From Sinosporangium album (GTDB lineage: Bacteria; Actinomycetota; Actinomycetes; Streptosporangiales; Streptosporangiaceae): 64,000 nt of DNA. The notes beneath the pieces were generated by a model. That model saw only the letters and a program-made list of their open reading frames with translations. It did not search any database and was not told the origin of the DNA. The translations under genes were made by a program, and so were the position numbers. Below are positions 17,247 to 25,813 of the stretch, piece by piece; the stretch's first letter is position 1; every line of letters begins with the position of its first letter. Location: positions 154,315 through 218,314 of the forward strand of contig NZ_FNCN01000013.1 in NCBI RefSeq assembly GCF_900100605.1. The letters are read 5' to 3'.

Positions 17247-18257
17247 TCATGAGGACTCGCGCACGACGAGCCGGTGGGCGAGGACGACTTCGCGGGCCAC
17301 GTCGTCGTAGTCGCCCGCGAGACGGTCGAGCAGCATGCGGGCACAGGTCCGGCCGATCTCCCTGGCCGGGTTGTGCACGGTGGTGAGGGCGGGGGTGACG
17401 AGGGAGGCGGCCTCGATGTCGTCGTAGCCGGTGATCGCGAGATCGCCCGGCACGGACAGGCCCAGCCTCCTGGTGACATCCAGTACGCCGACGGCGATCA
17501 GATCATTGCCGCACACGATGGCGTCGGGCCGGGGCGAACGCGCCAGCAGCGCCGTAGCGCCCTCCACCCCACCCGCACGGGTGAACGTGGTCGAAAGGAT
17601 CAAGTCCGGATCGATCGCTCGGTCGGCTTCGCGCATCGCCCGCTCGTAGCCTTCGAGGCGTATGCGGCTCGGATGCGCGTCCTGCTCGCCGTTGACGAAC
17701 GCGATGCGCTGATATCCGCGCTCGATGAGATGGCTGACCACGTCGTGCATCCCGCCGACGTCGTCGGCCCGCACCACGTCGCCGAACTCGGCGCGGAAAC
17801 GCCCGCCGAGCCGTACGAGCTTGGTGCCGGACCGCGCGATCTCGGCGATGTCCTGTTCGGTCGCGCCGTACGAGGCCAGCACGATGCCGTCGACCCGGCG
17901 CGCCAGGACATGGCGCACCACCTCGGGCAGAGCGCGGCTCGGCAGTGCCGCGTCATTGACCGACAGCAGGTAGCCCTTGCCCAGCAGCACGTCCTGCAGC
18001 CCGGCGGCGACGGCCGGATAGAACGGGTTGGTGATGTCGGGCACGATCAGCGCCACGGACTCGCTGCGGTGGGTGCGCAGGCTGCGCGCCGAGGGGTTCG
18101 GGCGGTAGCCGAGCTCCTCGATCACCGCCTCGACCTTCGCGCGGGTCGCCTCGCTGACGGGCCTGCGTCCGCTGAGCACGTGCGACACCGTCGTCACGCT
18201 GACGCCGGCGGCCGCGGCCACGGCCGCGATGTCGGGGCGTCTGCCCACCTGCGTCAT
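17247..18257 (-). CDS. LacI-family transcriptional regulator
   Basis: A DNA-binding repressor that senses a sugar-like ligand. The N-terminal helix-turn-helix is PDIAAVAAAAGVSVTTVSHV, followed by the hinge helix (NPSARSLRTH) and a periplasmic-binding-protein-like ligand domain (~residues 65-336). The start is ATG 18257 (MTQVGRRPD), giving 336 residues; the open frame continues to 18440 but that part is not LacI-like. It is the first gene of the transporter operon (67-nt gap to the binding protein). Palindromes of LacI type lie 44 nt upstream of its start and 27 nt upstream of the divergent ADP-ribosylglycohydrolase gene, so it probably represses both directions. Confidence 0.93.
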   Translation of the reverse strand: MTQVGRRPDIAAVAAAAGVSVTTVSHVLSGRRPVSEATRAKVEAVIEELGYRPNPSARSLRTHRSESVALIVPDITNPFYPAVAAGLQDVLLGKGYLLSVNDAALPSRALPEVVRHVLARRVDGIVLASYGATEQDIAEIARSGTKLVRLGGRFRAEFGDVVRADDVGGMHDVVSHLIERGYQRIAFVNGEQDAHPSRIRLEGYERAMREADRAIDPDLILSTTFTRAGGVEGATALLARSPRPDAIVCGNDLIAVGVLDVTRRLGLSVPGDLAITGYDDIEAASLVTPALTTVHNPAREIGRTCARMLLDRLAGDYDDVAREVVLAHRLVVRESS

Positions 18258-18300
18258 GTCGCTCCAGCGGTGTCGTTCGTCGGTCGGTGGCTCCGCAGGA

Positions 18301-18316
18301 TGCAAATCGTTTTGCA
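18301..18316. promoter_or_regulatory. LacI-type operator 1 (lacI/transporter side)
   Basis: TGCAAA-TCGT-TTTGCA is a 16-bp inverted repeat. It contains TGCAAAACGAT on the minus strand, the same 11-mer found in operator 2. It is placed to autoregulate the lacI-transporter operon. Confidence 0.75.
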
Positions 18317-18583
18317 AACTAGGGAGACCTTCAGCTTGTGATGTGGTTCCCGCCCAGGTCAAGGCGGGGTGCGTAACAATCGCGTCTCCGCGGTGATCGT
18401 CGATCTCCACCGTGTCGCGCTCCGCCGTACGGGCGGACACTCGCGGCCCTTCGGTGGGACTTGGGAGAGTTTTACCAGCTCACAGTAGCAGAGGTGGACT
18501 CGGCCCTGCCGTATGGCGGGGTGCGCGGCGGGCGCGGAGCCGTTCCACACGGCTGGTGCGAGCTTCCTCAAAGGCTGGCGTAC

Positions 18584-18600
18584 CATCGTGCAAAACGATG
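18584..18600. promoter_or_regulatory. LacI-type operator 2 (ADP-ribosylglycohydrolase side)
   Basis: CATCGT-GCAAA-ACGATG is an inverted repeat sharing TGCAAAACGAT with operator 1. It lies 27 bp before the GTG start at 18628, where a bound repressor would block transcription. Confidence 0.7.
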
Positions 18601-18627
18601 CGACTTTCGAACAGCTGCGGAGAGCGA

Positions 18628-19629
18628 GTGACGACACGAGACCGGAGCCGGGGGGCACTGCTCGGGCTCGCCGCCGGGGACGCCCTCGGGGCTCCCACCG
18701 AAGGCATGACCCAGGCCGCGATCCGCGAGAGCTTCGGCCGCGTCACCGGCTTCCTCAGCGACGACGCCGCCGGCACCGACGACACCGAATACGCGGTGCT
18801 CTGCGCCCAGGGCCTGCTGCGGTACGGCACCGCCATGACCCCGGCCGACGTCGCGAACCTGTGGCTGGAGACCGTCGCCGCCCAGCGGGGCGGCTTCCAC
18901 GGCGCCGGCTTCAGCGAGATGGTCGCCATCGCCAACCTGCGCGCCGGACTGCGTCCCCCCGTGAGCGGCGCCGACAGCTACGAGATGTGGAGCGACGGCG
19001 CCGCCATGCGCGTCGCCCCCATCGGCGTCCTGTGCCCCGGCGACCCCGAGCGGGCCGCCCGCCTCGCCGCCGTCGACGCCTCCGTGAGCCACGCCCGCGA
19101 CGGCGTCCACTGCGCCCGGGCCGTCGCCGCCGCCGTCGCCGCCGCCATGACCGCGACCTCCTACCGACAGGTCATCGACGCGGGACTCGCCGCCCTCCCC
19201 GAAGACACCTGGTCGCGGCGGCTCGTCACCCGCGCCCTCGACCTCGTCGCCGGCACACGCTCCCTCGCCGAGGCCGAGGACGTGCTCTATGCGCGGATCC
19301 CGCTCTTCCACTACCCGTGGGCCGACGCCGCCCCCGAAGCGGTCGCCCTGGCCTTCGGGCTGTTCGCCGCCGGTGAAGGCCGCTTCCTCGACGTCGTCCT
19401 CGGCGGCGTCAACATCGGCCGCGACTCCGACACCATCGCCGCCATGACCGGCGCCATGGCCGGGGCCCTCCACGGCGCGTCCGCCATCCCCGCCGCCTGG
19501 CGAGACCAGGTCAGGCAGGTGAGCGGGCGCTGCATCGCCACCACCGCCGGAACCGACCTGGTCGACCTGGCCGACGCCCTCCACGCGGCAGCCGCCGCCC
19601 GGGACGAGGTGGCCGCCGATGGCGCATGA
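18628..19629 (+). CDS. ADP-ribosylglycohydrolase family protein, intact metal site
   Basis: A member of the DraG/ARH fold family, which hydrolyses the N- or O-glycosidic bond of ADP-ribosyl or related ribosyl compounds using two Mg ions. Both metal motifs are intact: TDDTE (residues 50-54) and RDSDT (265-269). The start is GTG 18628 (MTTRDRSRGALLGLAAGDALG) with GGAGA upstream, giving 333 residues. The gene is divergent from a LacI regulator and a sugar-type importer, and has a LacI-like operator at its promoter. It may therefore act on an imported ribosyl-type substrate rather than on modified proteins, which is inference. A paralogue follows 231 bp downstream. Confidence 0.88.
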   Translation: MTTRDRSRGALLGLAAGDALGAPTEGMTQAAIRESFGRVTGFLSDDAAGTDDTEYAVLCAQGLLRYGTAMTPADVANLWLETVAAQRGGFHGAGFSEMVAIANLRAGLRPPVSGADSYEMWSDGAAMRVAPIGVLCPGDPERAARLAAVDASVSHARDGVHCARAVAAAVAAAMTATSYRQVIDAGLAALPEDTWSRRLVTRALDLVAGTRSLAEAEDVLYARIPLFHYPWADAAPEAVALAFGLFAAGEGRFLDVVLGGVNIGRDSDTIAAMTGAMAGALHGASAIPAAWRDQVRQVSGRCIATTAGTDLVDLADALHAAAAARDEVAADGA

Positions 19630-19860
19630 GCACGCTGTCCAACCCCTCCACGGCGCACACCAGGTGACGGCCCCCATGTCGGCCGACGGCGGGTGGTCGC
19701 GGTCAAGCGCTGGACCATCGCACCCGGCCGGCATCGAGACGTGGCGGGTGGCTCGGGCGGAAGCGGCTCGGGTGTCGGCTCGGCAGTCGGCGCGGCCGGT
19801 TCCCGTCCCACTCCGGGACGTTGTATCCGAGGTTTCGGTGGTATTGGGGGGCACCCTTCG

Positions 19861-20958
19861 ATGACGAGCGCACATGAGTCGGTACGGCCGGAGGCCGACA
19901 TGTCCGGACAAGGCGATGCGGGCTCGTGCCGTACGGCGGCTCCTGACCGCCGCGCGGCGGCGGCAGGGGCGCTCCTCGGGCTCGCCCTCGGCGACGCCGT
20001 CGGCCTCCCCGCCCAGTTCCACCGGCGCGCACGGTCGGGCTGGGCCCGGGCCGCCGGCTGGCGCATGTCCGCCGGCCTCGACGAGCAGCGCGTGTCCCGC
20101 CCGCTGCTCCCCTTCACCATGGGCGTCGGCGACGACATCCCCCTCAGCCCCACCGACGACGCCGAAACCGCCGCCGTCGCCGCGCTCGTGCTGCTCCGCT
20201 CACCCGACCACAGCCCCGACTCCCTGTTCGCCGGCTGGCGAGAGCACATGATCGACGCCCCCGACGTGTGGACCGGCATCGCCGAACGCTCCGCCACCCT
20301 CAACGCCGGACACGGCCTTCTGCCCCCCGCCACCGGCAACGACAACCCCGCCCATTACACCGACAGCGCCGTCCCCGCCGCCGTGGCCATCGGCATCCAC
20401 TACGCCGGAGACCCCGACCGCGCCGCCGCCGTGGCCGGACACTACGCCCAGATCACCCACGCCGAGGACGGCGTTTGGGCCGCTCAGACCATGGCCGACG
20501 CCATCGCCCGCCTCATCGCCGGCGCCCCCCTCGGCCACGCCCTCACCGCGGCGACCGCCCGCACCCCCGGCGAAAGCTGGCTCGGCCGCAACCTCGCCCG
20601 CGCCGCCCGCATCCGCGACACCGCGGCCTCGCCCTTCGAAGCCGTCCCGGCCCTCGTCGAACAGCTCAGCCCCGCCACCTACAGCCACGGCGGCGTCGCC
20701 CCCGAAACCCTCCCCGTCGCCTTCACCCTCGCCCACCTCGCCCACGGCGACCTCCCCACCGCCGTCATGGCCGCCTCCCTCATCTCCCGCCAGTCCGACA
20801 GCATGCCCGCCATCGTCGGCGCCCTCTGCGGCGCCGCCTCCGGCGCCGCCGCCATCCCCGCCACCTGGCAACCCCACATCGACCCGCTCGCCGGCGTCCT
20901 CACCCCCCACCTGAAAGGCACCCGCCTCACCGACCTCGCCCACCGCCTCATCCGCTGA
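19861..20958 (+). CDS. ADP-ribosylglycohydrolase family paralogue with altered metal motifs
   Basis: Same fold family as the preceding gene (RAAAAGALLGLALGDAVGLP near the N-terminus), 365 residues. The first metal motif is TDDAE (98-102) instead of TDDT. The second reads RQSDS (310-314) instead of RDSDT, losing one Asp and the Thr ligand. Metal binding and hydrolysis may be changed or lost. I chose ATG 19861; the longer frame to 19693 is low-complexity. The very biased codon use (almost all C in third position) matches the first copy. Co-transcription is likely but the 231-bp gap leaves room for a separate promoter. Confidence 0.82.
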   Translation: MTSAHESVRPEADMSGQGDAGSCRTAAPDRRAAAAGALLGLALGDAVGLPAQFHRRARSGWARAAGWRMSAGLDEQRVSRPLLPFTMGVGDDIPLSPTDDAETAAVAALVLLRSPDHSPDSLFAGWREHMIDAPDVWTGIAERSATLNAGHGLLPPATGNDNPAHYTDSAVPAAVAIGIHYAGDPDRAAAVAGHYAQITHAEDGVWAAQTMADAIARLIAGAPLGHALTAATARTPGESWLGRNLARAARIRDTAASPFEAVPALVEQLSPATYSHGGVAPETLPVAFTLAHLAHGDLPTAVMAASLISRQSDSMPAIVGALCGAASGAAAIPATWQPHIDPLAGVLTPHLKGTRLTDLAHRLIR

Positions 20959-21083
20959 CCACCCGTCACAGCGGTACACGCGCGGGGTCGCCCGCAGCGC
21001 CGCAGAGGAGCCGTGGCGCGGTCGGCGTCGAAGCTACGGTCGACACCCCGCGCCCGGAGCGCCAGGCGGGTGTCGGGCGGGCG

Positions 21084-22067
21084 TCAGGTGGCGGCGTTGC
21101 GCAGGGCCCGATAGAGGAGGCGGGGGTCGCCGAGGCGGTGGCGGAGGCGTTTCTCCAGGCCGCCGATGGGGACGAGGTTCTGCGGCGCCCGGGGGTCCTT
21201 GTAGTCCACGCCGGCGAGAGAGGGCAGGACGAGGGCGGAGGCGTCGGCGAGGGCGGTGACCTCGTCGATGGGGAGGTCGGGCGCCGCTTCGCAGCGGACT
21301 ATGCCCGCCCAGTGGGCGGTGTGGGTGCCGGGGAGACGCAGATACCAGGAGTGGCGCCTCCAGCTCGTGCCCATGAGGAAGACGGGGGTGCGCTCGCCGG
21401 GGCGCAGGTCGGTGACGACGGCGGCCTGGGGCGCGGGGAGGTAGGCGGCGTGGTGGGTCTTGATGTAGCCGAGGGTGCGGGGCAGATGGGACCGCCCCCG
21501 CAGGGGGCCGTCGACGAGGAGCAGGTCGCTCCTGCCGTCGAGGTCTGCCCGGCATGTCCGGGCCAGCTCGATCTCCAGCTCGGTGAGCTGCTGCTGCAGG
21601 GCGAGGGAGAGCTGCTCCATGGTGGCGCCCGTGGCGACATGCCCGGGATAGGAGGCGTACGGCGTGAGCACGCTCGGCGTGTCGGGGGATGGGCTGAACA
21701 GCGCCCGCCGTACGTCGATGGCGGCGAGGACGGCGGTCTCACCGCCGGTGGGGGAGCAGCGCACGACGCCCGCGGCGTAGGAGGCGGCGATGCCGGGAGC
21801 GGGCATGGCCCCGCCCGGGTCGTGGACCCAGACGCGGGCGTCGACGCGGCGGACGCCGTCGGCGATCAGCATGACGTCGGGCGCGGCGGCGCCGCGCGCG
21901 GGTGACAGGGGTTTCCACAGGCTCGCGGGGACCTCGCGGTCGAGGTCGAGCTCGGCCGAGGATCTCGCGTCGAGCTCGGTGAGCGCCTCCGCGGAGACCG
22001 CCGAGGCGTAGCCGGGGTCCCACGGGTCGATGGAGAATCCGCGCTGCGGGACGGCGGTGACGCTCAT
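21084..22067 (-). CDS. nurA: NurA-domain nuclease
   Basis: A 5'-3' exonuclease/endonuclease of the RNase H-like NurA fold that works with HerA in DNA end resection (known in archaea). The first metal motif is LIADGVRRVDARV (Asp70, Asp76) and the second is DLLLVDGPLRG (Asp ~191). The characteristic C-terminal block is DYKDPRAPQNLVPIGGLEKR, then LLYRALRNAA. It is 327 residues. The ATG start at 22067 is preceded by a weak ribosome site. It is the last gene of the herA-sbcD-sbcC-nurA operon and is separated from sbcC by 124 bp of 15-bp repeats. The gene symbol is by family resemblance. Confidence 0.8.
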   Translation of the reverse strand: MSVTAVPQRGFSIDPWDPGYASAVSAEALTELDARSSAELDLDREVPASLWKPLSPARGAAAPDVMLIADGVRRVDARVWVHDPGGAMPAPGIAASYAAGVVRCSPTGGETAVLAAIDVRRALFSPSPDTPSVLTPYASYPGHVATGATMEQLSLALQQQLTELEIELARTCRADLDGRSDLLLVDGPLRGRSHLPRTLGYIKTHHAAYLPAPQAAVVTDLRPGERTPVFLMGTSWRRHSWYLRLPGTHTAHWAGIVRCEAAPDLPIDEVTALADASALVLPSLAGVDYKDPRAPQNLVPIGGLEKRLRHRLGDPRLLYRALRNAAT

Positions 22068-22100
22068 GTGGTCTCGTGTCCTTGTCGGTGCGTCGGGAGC

Positions 22101-22190
22101 CTTCGGAGGTGACGGTTTCGGCGGTGCGGGCTTCGGAGCGGGCGGCTTCGGAGCGGGCGGCTTCGGCTGTGACGGCTTCGGAGCTGGCCG
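22101..22190 (-). repeat. 15-bp tandem repeat, 6 units, between sbcC and nurA
   Basis: Six 15-bp units beginning C/TTTCGG (consensus CTTCGGAGCGGGCGG) fill the spacer exactly after the sbcC stop. Read on the minus strand in the sbcC frame past its TGA they give SEAAR-type pentapeptides with high third-position GC, as if they once coded. Confidence 0.85.
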
Positions 22191-22191
22191 C

Positions 22192-24633
22192 TCATGTGAT
22201 CACCGTGCTCAGTTTGGAGCCGGACTCGTCCTTGGTGATCTCGAAGCGCACCGGCACGCGTTCGGCGAGGGCGGGCACGTGGGTGACGACGCCGACCATG
22301 CGGTCCCGGCCCGTGGTGAGGCGTTCGAGGGTGACGGCGACGGTGTCGAGGGTCGCGGGGTCGAGCGTGCCGAAACCCTCGTCGAGGAAGATGGAGTCGA
22401 GGCTGCGGGCGGCGGCGGCAGCCATGCCGGCGACCTGGTCGGAGAGGGCGAGCGCCAGAGCCAGGGCCGCCTGGAAGGTCTCGCCGCCGGACAGGGTGCG
22501 CACGCTGCGGGCCAGCCCCGCCTCCCGGTGGTCGATCACCTCGATGTCGTTCTTGTCGCTCAACGCCAGCTCGAACTGGCCGTCGGACAGGTCGCGCAGG
22601 GTGACGGAGGCCGAGGTGACCAGCACGTCGAGGGCTTCGGAGCACAGCCAGCGCTCGAAGTTGTTGGCCCGCAGCATCAGCGCCAGCTCGTGCGCGACCC
22701 GCGCCTGCTCGTCGAGCTCGGCGGCCTGCGCCGCGAGGGCCGCGGCGTGTTCGCGGTCGCGGCGGATCCGTTCGAGCTCGCCGGAGGCGAGGGCGACGGC
22801 GGTCACGGCCGCCTCGTGAAGGGCCGAGGCGTCGGCCTTCGAGGGCACGGCGACGTGGTGGGCGCGGAGCCGTTCGGCGATGGACCCGCGTTCGGCGGCC
22901 AGGGCCTGCTCGGCGGCCACGAGCCGCTGGATCAGGGTCGACAGGGTTCGCCGACCTCGGGCGGCGGCTTCTTCGCGCCAGGTCAGCAGGGTGGTCCAGG
23001 CGCGGGCGAGGTCGTCGCGGTCGAGCGGGGGAGCGTCGAGCGCCACGACCGAGTCGCGGGCGGCCGACAGGTCGCGCCAGCCCCGCTCGGCCCTCGCCGA
23101 CAGCTCCTCGACGCGCCTTTCAGCCCTGGCGTGCGCCGCGCGGGCTTCGCGTGTGGCGGCGCGGGCGCTCTTCGCCGCGGTCTCGGCGGCGGTCGCCGCG
23201 TCGATCAACCGGCCCAGCTCGGCCCCGTCGGCGGTGGCGGGGGCGGGCAGGGTGGTGAGCCGCTCGCTCAATGCGGTGACGCGCTGGCCGAGTTTGACGG
23301 ATTCGAGCTCGGCGGCGCGATGCGCCCGCTCGGCGTTCTCGCGACCTTCGCGGGCCGCGCGCAGCGCGCGGTCGGCGGTCTCCATGTCCGTCAGCGGGGG
23401 GTGGTGGGGCAGCTCGTTCACGGCCCGCAGGCACGCCGGGCAGGGCTCGCCGACGCGGAGCCTCCTGGCCAGCTCGGCGGCCGTGTGGGTGTCGCGCACC
23501 CGCTCCCGCTCGGCCTCGGCGGCCGTGAGCGCGGCGGCGGCCGAGGCGAGACCGGTCGCGAGCAGGGCCGCCTCATGGACGGCGGCCGCCGCCTTGGCCT
23601 CGGCGGCGGCAAGCTCGGCGGAGGTCCGCTCGTGGTCATGGAGCAGTTCCAGGGTGCGCACCAGGCCGATTCTGTCGGGCAGCTCCGACAGTTCGTCCTC
23701 GGCGTCCCGCTCGGCCGCCTCCAATTCGGCGATCCGCCGCGCGCACTCGGCCGCGGCGGCGCGTGCGGTGCGCAGCGCGTCGGCCAGGGTGGGCACGTCG
23801 GCCGGCATGGCGAGAGCCGTCAGCGCCGTGAGCCGCTCCTCACCCGCGGCGCGTTCCTCCCGGACACGCCTGAGCTCGTCGTCCTGGTCGCGCAGGGCGG
23901 CCACTTCGAGCCCCACCTGGTGGCTCAGGTCGCGCAGGGTCGACAGCCGTTCGGACGCGGCCCGCTCCGCCGCCTCGTCCGAGCCTTGGATCTTGCGGAG
24001 CTCGTCCCGTATGAACTCGGCCCTGTCCCTGGCGGCCTTCTCCTCCTGACCGGCGCGTTTGCCCACCCGCTCGTAGACCCCCGCGTCGAGGAGCTGCACC
24101 AGCAGGTCCTGCCGGTCGCGCGGCGGGGCGTGCAGGAACTCGGCGAACCTGTTCTGCGGCAGCACCACACACTGGGTGAAGAACTTGTACGGCAGGCCCG
24201 TGATGCGTTCGACCTCGCCTGTGACGCCGTCGCCGTGCCCCAGCAGCCGCACCGACGCCGCGAGCAGGTCGGCCAGCGGCGCGGTCTCCGGCACGGTGCC
24301 GTCGAGCTCCTCGACCCGTGCCTCGCGGGTGCCGACCACGCCGCGCGCGCTGCGCTGAAGCACGCGGACCACGCCGTATCGCCGCCCGCCCGCCTCGAAC
24401 ACCAGCGCCACCTCTCCCGCCGAGGCGGAGGGCGCGAGGGCGGGGGCCACGGATTTCTCGCGGCCCCAGCGGGGGGCGGTGCCGTACAGGGCGAAGCAGA
24501 TCGCGTCGATGACGGTGCTCTTGCCCGCACCGGTCGGGCCGACAAGGGCGAAGTAATCGATGCCGGAGAAGTCGACCGTGGTGGGTTCGCGGAAACTGCC
24601 GAAGTTCGACAGGTGCAACCGGAGTGGGCGCAT
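22192..24633 (-). CDS. sbcC: SbcC/Rad50-like SMC-type ATPase
   Basis: The coiled-coil ATPase partner of SbcD/Mre11 in double-strand-end processing. The N-terminal Walker A is GPTGAGKST (residues ~32-40). Two long coiled-coil arms (~170-390 and ~405-640) flank a zinc hook CPAC (Cys ~398 and 401). The C-terminal lobe has the ABC signature LSGGE (~714) and Walker B with D-loop FLDEGFGTLDP (~747-757). At 813 residues it is somewhat shorter than many Rad50 proteins, mostly in the arms. Its ATG shares one base with the sbcD stop (TGATG). Translation past its TGA would enter a 15-bp repeat. Confidence 0.93.
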   Translation of the reverse strand: MRPLRLHLSNFGSFREPTTVDFSGIDYFALVGPTGAGKSTVIDAICFALYGTAPRWGREKSVAPALAPSASAGEVALVFEAGGRRYGVVRVLQRSARGVVGTREARVEELDGTVPETAPLADLLAASVRLLGHGDGVTGEVERITGLPYKFFTQCVVLPQNRFAEFLHAPPRDRQDLLVQLLDAGVYERVGKRAGQEEKAARDRAEFIRDELRKIQGSDEAAERAASERLSTLRDLSHQVGLEVAALRDQDDELRRVREERAAGEERLTALTALAMPADVPTLADALRTARAAAAECARRIAELEAAERDAEDELSELPDRIGLVRTLELLHDHERTSAELAAAEAKAAAAVHEAALLATGLASAAAALTAAEAERERVRDTHTAAELARRLRVGEPCPACLRAVNELPHHPPLTDMETADRALRAAREGRENAERAHRAAELESVKLGQRVTALSERLTTLPAPATADGAELGRLIDAATAAETAAKSARAATREARAAHARAERRVEELSARAERGWRDLSAARDSVVALDAPPLDRDDLARAWTTLLTWREEAAARGRRTLSTLIQRLVAAEQALAAERGSIAERLRAHHVAVPSKADASALHEAAVTAVALASGELERIRRDREHAAALAAQAAELDEQARVAHELALMLRANNFERWLCSEALDVLVTSASVTLRDLSDGQFELALSDKNDIEVIDHREAGLARSVRTLSGGETFQAALALALALSDQVAGMAAAAARSLDSIFLDEGFGTLDPATLDTVAVTLERLTTGRDRMVGVVTHVPALAERVPVRFEITKDESGSKLSTVIT

Positions 24634-25784
24634 CAGCTCGTCTCCTCGTCGTACAGGCGGTCGAACAGCGACGTCACCGCGCCGTCGGCCTTGCCGGTCG
24701 CCGACAGATAGTCGCGGAAGAGCTCGCGCGGGCTGCGCGCCGCTCCGGGGGAGGCGCCCTTGGCGCGGGTGGCGGACACGGGGCGGAACCGCTCGTCCAG
24801 TTGCACGTCGAGGGCGTTGGGGAGCATGCCGCGCACCAGCTCCGCGAGCCCGGCGCGCGGGCGCTCCTCGACGAACACGCGCAGCCAGGCGCCGTCGTCG
24901 GGCAGCGCCGACAGCCTCTCCAGCGTGCCGCGCACCGTCTTGAGCGGTACGGCACGGGCCACGGCGACCTCACTGACCTTCGCCGGCCGGTTCGGCCCGA
25001 CGTCCACCAGCAGTGCGCCCGGCGTGTTGTTCTCCTCGCCGAAGTCGACCGCGATGGGCGATCCGCTGTACCAGATCGGGCACGGCCCGGGGATCTGCTG
25101 CCTGCGGTGCAGATGCCCGAGGGCGGCATATTGCGTGGATGTGGGGAAGGCTGTGGGTTCGAAGTAGTACGAGAAGATGGAGTGCGCCTCCCGCTCCCCG
25201 CCGCCGAACGCCCCGCCGGGCATCGTGCCGTGCGAGGTGACCAGGTTGACCGTGCCGTCGGCGAACCCCTGCGTGAGCGCGGCGGTCAGCTGCGCGAACC
25301 TCGCGGCGTACATCCGGTTGTGCTCGGCCGCCGTGCCGCCGAGCGCCTCGGCCGCCCGCACGACATAGCGCTGGGACAGGAAGGGGAGCACGGCGAGGCG
25401 CACATCCTCGCCCGACCTCGCCCGGATCGCCAGCGTGCCGCCCTTGTCGGGACGGCGGAACGTGCCCACCACGTGGATGCCCAGCTCCCCGAGCACCGGC
25501 CGGTAGACGTCGAAGAGGTGGGCGTTGTCGTGGTTGCCCGCCAGCACCACCACATCGCGTTCGCCCTGTTCGCGCAGCGCGAGCAGGGTCTGCATGACGA
25601 GCGACTGCGCCTCGGGCGTGGGGGCGGAGGTGTCGAACAGGTCTCCGGCGACCAGGACCATGTCGACGTCCTCGTGTCTGGCGGTCTCGACGAGCTCGCC
25701 GAGGACCGCCTTGTGCTCCTCGACACGCTGGCGGCCCTTCAGGACCTTGCCCACATGCCAGTCGGCCGTATGCAGGATTTTCAT
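24633..25784 (-). CDS. sbcD: SbcD/Mre11-like nuclease
   Basis: A manganese-dependent phosphoesterase nuclease. The metal motifs are in order: HTADWHVG (Asp8, His10), VAGDLFD (Asp48), GNHD (84-86), VTSHG (~162) and ALGHLHR (~199). The capping domain and Rad50-binding tail follow (PRELFRDYLSATGKADG at the end), 383 residues. I chose ATG 25784 rather than the TTG one codon earlier. It lies 29 bp after the herA stop and is coupled to sbcC. The neighbouring HerA and NurA genes place it in an archaeal-type resection operon rather than the usual bacterial sbcDC pair. Confidence 0.93.
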   Translation of the reverse strand: MKILHTADWHVGKVLKGRQRVEEHKAVLGELVETARHEDVDMVLVAGDLFDTSAPTPEAQSLVMQTLLALREQGERDVVVLAGNHDNAHLFDVYRPVLGELGIHVVGTFRRPDKGGTLAIRARSGEDVRLAVLPFLSQRYVVRAAEALGGTAAEHNRMYAARFAQLTAALTQGFADGTVNLVTSHGTMPGGAFGGGEREAHSIFSYYFEPTAFPTSTQYAALGHLHRRQQIPGPCPIWYSGSPIAVDFGEENNTPGALLVDVGPNRPAKVSEVAVARAVPLKTVRGTLERLSALPDDGAWLRVFVEERPRAGLAELVRGMLPNALDVQLDERFRPVSATRAKGASPGAARSPRELFRDYLSATGKADGAVTSLFDRLYDEETS

Positions 25785-25813
25785 CAAATCTCCGCGGAGG
25801 GTCAGAAGGGGGG

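Noticed and set aside
20980..21053. GCGCGGGGT...ACCCCGCGC as a terminator between ADP-ribosylglycohydrolase and nurA genes
   Set aside because: The arms are separated by 56 nt, so a stable terminator stem is unlikely.
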